From Paraconexibacter sp040581415 (lineage in GTDB: Bacteria > Actinomycetota > Thermoleophilia > Solirubrobacterales > Solirubrobacteraceae): a stretch of 64,000 nucleotides of DNA. A program made the translations under genes and the position numbers. Positions within the stretch are counted from its first letter, which is position 1, and each line of letters begins with the position of its first letter. Below, one piece after another: positions 61,154-64,000 of this stretch. The stretch is taken from positions 5,022,001 through 5,086,000 of the forward strand of contig NZ_CP114014.1 in NCBI RefSeq assembly GCF_040581415.1, given 5' to 3'. The notes under the pieces were generated by a model. That model worked only from the letters and a program-made list of their open reading frames with translations, ran no database searches and was not told where the DNA came from.

Positions 61154-62632
61154 TCAGAGGACGGGGCGGCGGTCCTTCCACGGGCGCGCCTGTTCCAGCT
61201 GCGCGCCCAGCGCCAGCAGCAGGCCCTCGGACCCCGGCCGTCCCACCAGCTGCACACCCAGCGGCATCCCGGCCCCCGTCCAGAAGAGCGGCACCGACAC
61301 CGCCGGCCGGCCGGTGATGTTGGCCAGCTGCGTGTAGGGCACCCAGCCGAGGTTGTCCTGCACGATCGAGTCGACGACACCCAGGTGGGGCAGCACGCGT
61401 GTGGTGCGGGTCTTCAGCAGCGCGGCCGCACCCAGCCGCAGCGGGGCGGGGACGTCCAGCGCCCCGACCCGCAGCGGCGGCCGCGCCAGCGTCGGCGTCA
61501 GCAGCAGGTCGTATCCCGTGTGGAAGGTCGCGAGCGCGCGGGTGTAGTCGTGCCGCCGCTCGATCGCCGCCAGGTGGTCCACACCGCTGACCGCCCGCCC
61601 GAGCGCGGCCATCAGCAGCGTGTCCTGCTCGAAGCCCTCGGGCCCGCAGCCCGAGACCTCGCGCACCTGCTCGACCCCGCGCGCGGCCGACACGAACCAG
61701 GTGGTCAGGAAGTCGCGCGCCGCGGCCAGTTCGTCGACCGGCGCGGGGACGGCCTCCACCTCGTGGCCCAGGGACTCGAGCAGCCGCGCGGCGTCCTCGG
61801 CGGCGGCGATCGCGTCGGCGTGCGGCGTCGGGTTGACGGCAGACGCGACCGCAAGGCCGATCCGCAGGCGTCCCGGCTCGGCCTGCGAGGCCTCCAGGAA
61901 CGTCACGTCCGGCATCCCGGGCAGGTAGGGGGCGACGGGATCGGCGCCCGCCAGCACGTCGAGCATCGCGGCGCTGTCGCGCACCGAGCGGGAGATGACG
62001 CCCTCGACCGCCGCCCCCTGCATCCCCTCGCTGCTCCCCGGACCTGAGGGGACGAGGCCCCGGCCGGGCTTCAGGCCGAACAGCCCGCAGCACGCGGCGG
62101 GGATCCGGATCGACCCGCCCCCGTCGCTGGCCCCGCCCACCGGGACGATCCCGGCCGCGACCGCGGACGCCGTCCCGCCCGACGAGCCGCCCGGCGTGCG
62201 GCGCAGGTCCCACGGGTTGCGCGTAGGGCCGAAGAGCTCCGGCTCGGTCACCGCGGTCGCGCCGAACTCGGGGGTGTTGGTCTTGCCGAAGATCACGAGC
62301 CCCGCGTCGAGCCAGCGCTGGACGACCGTCGCGTGCTCGGGCACGGGCAGCTGTGAGAGCCCGCGGCAGCCCCAGGAGGTCGGCAGGCCCGCGTAGTCCT
62401 GCGACAGGTCCTTGATGAGGAACGGGACGCCGGCGAAGGGGCCGGACAGCGGCTCGCCGACGCGCGCGGCGGCCTCGTCCGGCATGTCGCGGATGATCGC
62501 GTTCAGGCGGGGGTTGACGGCGGCGGCGCGGCCCTGCGCGGCGCCGAGCAGCTCGCCGGCGCTGACGTCCCCGGCCGCGACGAGCTCGGCGAGCCCGACC
62601 GCGTCATGCGCTGCGTAGTCGCTGTAGTCCAC
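61154..62632 (-). CDS. Amidase signature family enzyme
   Basis: A 492-residue hydrolase with the Ser-cisSer-Lys triad: K74 in PFLIKDLSQDYAG, S150/S151 in TPGGSSGGTASAVAAG and the nucleophile S174 in ASDGGGSIRIPAACC. Such enzymes cleave amides or esters. The substrate here is unknown. The GTG start at 62632 lies 9 nt after the stop codon of the P450 gene on the same strand, so the two are one transcription unit and may act on the same compound. The gene converges on the LLM oxidoreductase. Confidence 0.92.
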   Translation of the reverse strand: MDYSDYAAHDAVGLAELVAAGDVSAGELLGAAQGRAAAVNPRLNAIIRDMPDEAAARVGEPLSGPFAGVPFLIKDLSQDYAGLPTSWGCRGLSQLPVPEHATVVQRWLDAGLVIFGKTNTPEFGATAVTEPELFGPTRNPWDLRRTPGGSSGGTASAVAAGIVPVGGASDGGGSIRIPAACCGLFGLKPGRGLVPSGPGSSEGMQGAAVEGVISRSVRDSAAMLDVLAGADPVAPYLPGMPDVTFLEASQAEPGRLRIGLAVASAVNPTPHADAIAAAEDAARLLESLGHEVEAVPAPVDELAAARDFLTTWFVSAARGVEQVREVSGCGPEGFEQDTLLMAALGRAVSGVDHLAAIERRHDYTRALATFHTGYDLLLTPTLARPPLRVGALDVPAPLRLGAAALLKTRTTRVLPHLGVVDSIVQDNLGWVPYTQLANITGRPAVSVPLFWTGAGMPLGVQLVGRPGSEGLLLALGAQLEQARPWKDRRPVL

Positions 62633-62641
62633 GGGACAGTT

Positions 62642-63886
62642 CTACCCGTCCAGCCGCACGGGCAGCGCCTTCAGCTGGTTCGCGAACGGGGACTCGACGT
62701 GGCGCGCCGGGCCGTCGATCGCCATCCGCGGGTAGCGCGCGAGCGTCCGCTCGAACAGCAGCCGCAGCTCGAGCCGGGCCAGCGCGGTCCCGAGGCAGAA
62801 GTGCCGGCCGCCCGCGCCGAACGCCTGGTGATCGGGGTTGCGGGTGACGTCGAAGCGATCCGGATCCGCGTAGACCGCGTCGTCCCGCCCGGAGGAGACG
62901 TACCAGAGCACGACCTTGTCGCCCTTGCGGATCGTCTGCCCGCCGAGCTCGGTGTCGCGCGTCGCGGTCCGGCGGAAGTGCGCGAACGCGGGGAACATTC
63001 GCAGCGACTCCTCGACGACCGCGGGGACGAGCGACGGGTCCGCCAGCACCTGGTCGCGCTGGGTCTCGTCCTCCATCAGCGCGCGCATGCCGCTGCAGAA
63101 CGTCGCCTTCGTCGAGTCGTTCCCGGCCGCCATCAGCAGGAAGAAGCCCATGACGATCTCGTGCTCCTCGAGGCGCTGCCCGTCGACCTCGGCGTGCACG
63201 AGGACGCTCGTCAGGTCGTCGGTCGGGCGCTCGCGGCGCTCGGCGATCAGCAGGCGGCAGCGCTCGAAGATCTCCGGGATGTCGCGCTCCATGACGGTCG
63301 CGACGCCCTCGGGGTTCAGGTCGGGATCACCGGCGCCGAGGATCGTGTTCATCAGCCGTGCCCAGAGCACGTCGTCCTGCGGCGGGATCCCCATGAAGCG
63401 GCCGATGACGCGGGCCACGACCGGCTGCGCGAGGTCCTCCACGAGGTCGCACCGCTCGCGGCCAGCGAGTCCCTCGAGGACGTCATCGACGATCGCGCTG
63501 ATCATCGGCTCGTGATCGGCGATCCGCTTCGGCGTGAAGCCGCGCTGGAAGAGCGCCTTGAGCCGGTCGTGCTTGGGCGGGTCCATCCCGATGAACATCG
63601 CGCGCACGAGGTCCAGCGGCATGATCGCCTCGCTGACCGCCGTGATGCCGCCGGTCTCCGAGGAGTACGTCTGCCAGTCGCGGCTGACGGTGTGGATGTC
63701 CTGCTGCGTGGTGACCGACCAGAACCCCGCCTCGGTCGGGTACTCCGGGATGTCCGGGCTGAAGTGGACGGGGCACTGGCCGCGCAGGCGCGCGAACGTC
63801 GCCAGCGGCGGCCCTTCGGTCCACAGCCCCTCGTCGATGACGCGCAGGTTCTCGAGGGGGACGGCGCCCGTGTCGGTCGTGGCCAT
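62642..63886 (-). CDS. Cytochrome P450
   Basis: A 414-residue soluble P450. The heme-binding loop is FGAGGRHFCLGTALARLE with the ligand C364. The K-helix motif is VVEESLR. The I-helix reads LLMAAGNDSTKAT, with the acid-alcohol pair present as D-S. The PERF-like region is DPDRFDVTRNPDHQ. Its layout is typical of actinobacterial CYP124/125/142-type enzymes that oxidise terpenoid or steroid chains, but the family number is a guess. TAGGGT ends 6 nt before the ATG at 63886. It forms an operon with the amidase and is divergent from an SDR gene, which might encode the next oxidation step. Confidence 0.93.
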   Translation of the reverse strand: MATTDTGAVPLENLRVIDEGLWTEGPPLATFARLRGQCPVHFSPDIPEYPTEAGFWSVTTQQDIHTVSRDWQTYSSETGGITAVSEAIMPLDLVRAMFIGMDPPKHDRLKALFQRGFTPKRIADHEPMISAIVDDVLEGLAGRERCDLVEDLAQPVVARVIGRFMGIPPQDDVLWARLMNTILGAGDPDLNPEGVATVMERDIPEIFERCRLLIAERRERPTDDLTSVLVHAEVDGQRLEEHEIVMGFFLLMAAGNDSTKATFCSGMRALMEDETQRDQVLADPSLVPAVVEESLRMFPAFAHFRRTATRDTELGGQTIRKGDKVVLWYVSSGRDDAVYADPDRFDVTRNPDHQAFGAGGRHFCLGTALARLELRLLFERTLARYPRMAIDGPARHVESPFANQLKALPVRLDG

Positions 63887-63892
63887 GGGGCG

Positions 63893-63898
63893 ACCCTA
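63893..63898 (-). promoter_or_regulatory. -10 hexamer of the P450-amidase operon
   Basis: TAGGGT on the minus strand lies 6 nt before the ATG at 63886, a leaderless arrangement. Confidence 0.45.
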
Positions 63899-63955
63899 TC
63901 CCGCCGACTGGCTGCCTGGCCAGTCCGAGCGGCGCGGGTATGCGAGAGTCGCGGC

Positions 63956-64000
63956 ATGGCGCTCTATGACCTGAACGGCAAGGTGGCACTCGTGACGGGC
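63956..64000 (+). CDS. Short-chain dehydrogenase/reductase, N-terminus only
   Basis: Only 15 codons are inside the window. They read MALYDLNGKVALVTG, the standard opening of the SDR family up to the first glycine of the TGxxxGxG cofactor motif. The gene continues past the right edge. It is divergent from the P450 gene with 69 bp between the start codons. Confidence 0.75.
   Translation, partial: MALYDLNGKVALVTG

Overview
The window is one contiguous, very GC-rich chromosomal segment (third codon positions almost all G or C). It looks like a high-GC actinobacterium. The gene content would suit the Solirubrobacterales/Thermoleophilia: PucR-family regulators, class II DAHP synthase, a B12-dependent ribonucleotide reductase, many DHA2-type MFS pumps, acyl-CoA dehydrogenases, a P450 and an LLM flavin oxidoreductase. 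This placement is inference. I see no rRNA, tRNA, CRISPR array, insertion sequence or prophage.

Layout. 1-5 kb: the edge of an unrecognised gene, a PucR regulator, an aldehyde dehydrogenase and a divergent GAF-domain activator. 5-11 kb: a DUF1697 protein, a secreted CalB-like lipase, a membrane-anchored conserved protein, a P-loop-less kinase-like protein, a secreted Cys-containing protein and an acyl-CoA dehydrogenase. 11-15 kb: a marR-MFS-MFS efflux operon and a small protein coupled to a PHP phosphoesterase. 16-19 kb: housekeeping genes uppP, holB and tmk. 18.8-28.5 kb: a single gene for a 3,235-residue, Ala/Glu-rich, tail-anchored coiled-coil protein. 28.6-33.3 kb: an O-antigen-ligase-like protein with a TPR tail, a membrane protein and an MFS pump. 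33.4-36.3 kb: nrdJ with a structured leader. 36.5-39.7 kb: a GGDEF-EAL protein whose membrane domain resembles ethylene receptors, divergent from a small membrane protein. 39.8-44.7 kb: a methyltransferase, a membrane protein, a secreted helical protein and class II DAHP synthase. 44.7-56.1 kb: a CurA-like reductase and a six-gene operon resembling acetophenone/acetone carboxylase (two HyuA-type subunits, one HyuB-type, a Zn-type gamma, an acyl-CoA ligase and an unknown), with a PucR regulator upstream. 56.2-64 kb: YccF, a second acyl-CoA dehydrogenase, an MFS-merR pair, an LLM oxidoreductase, a P450-amidase pair and the start of an SDR.

How the genes fit together. The 46-54.8 kb operon probably carboxylates a ketone with ATP and then activates the beta-keto acid as a CoA thioester. 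A 15-bp motif found 37 bp upstream of the start codon of both this operon and the CurA-like gene suggests one regulon, with the adjacent PucR protein as the likely activator. Around it lie generic fatty/aromatic-compound catabolic genes and three drug-efflux loci. About fifteen genes have a TAnnnT hexamer 6-9 nt before the start codon, the signature of leaderless transcripts; internal operon genes instead carry Shine-Dalgarno sequences. The most unusual items are the giant coiled-coil protein, the ethylene-receptor-like GGDEF-EAL sensor and the ketone carboxylase regulon.
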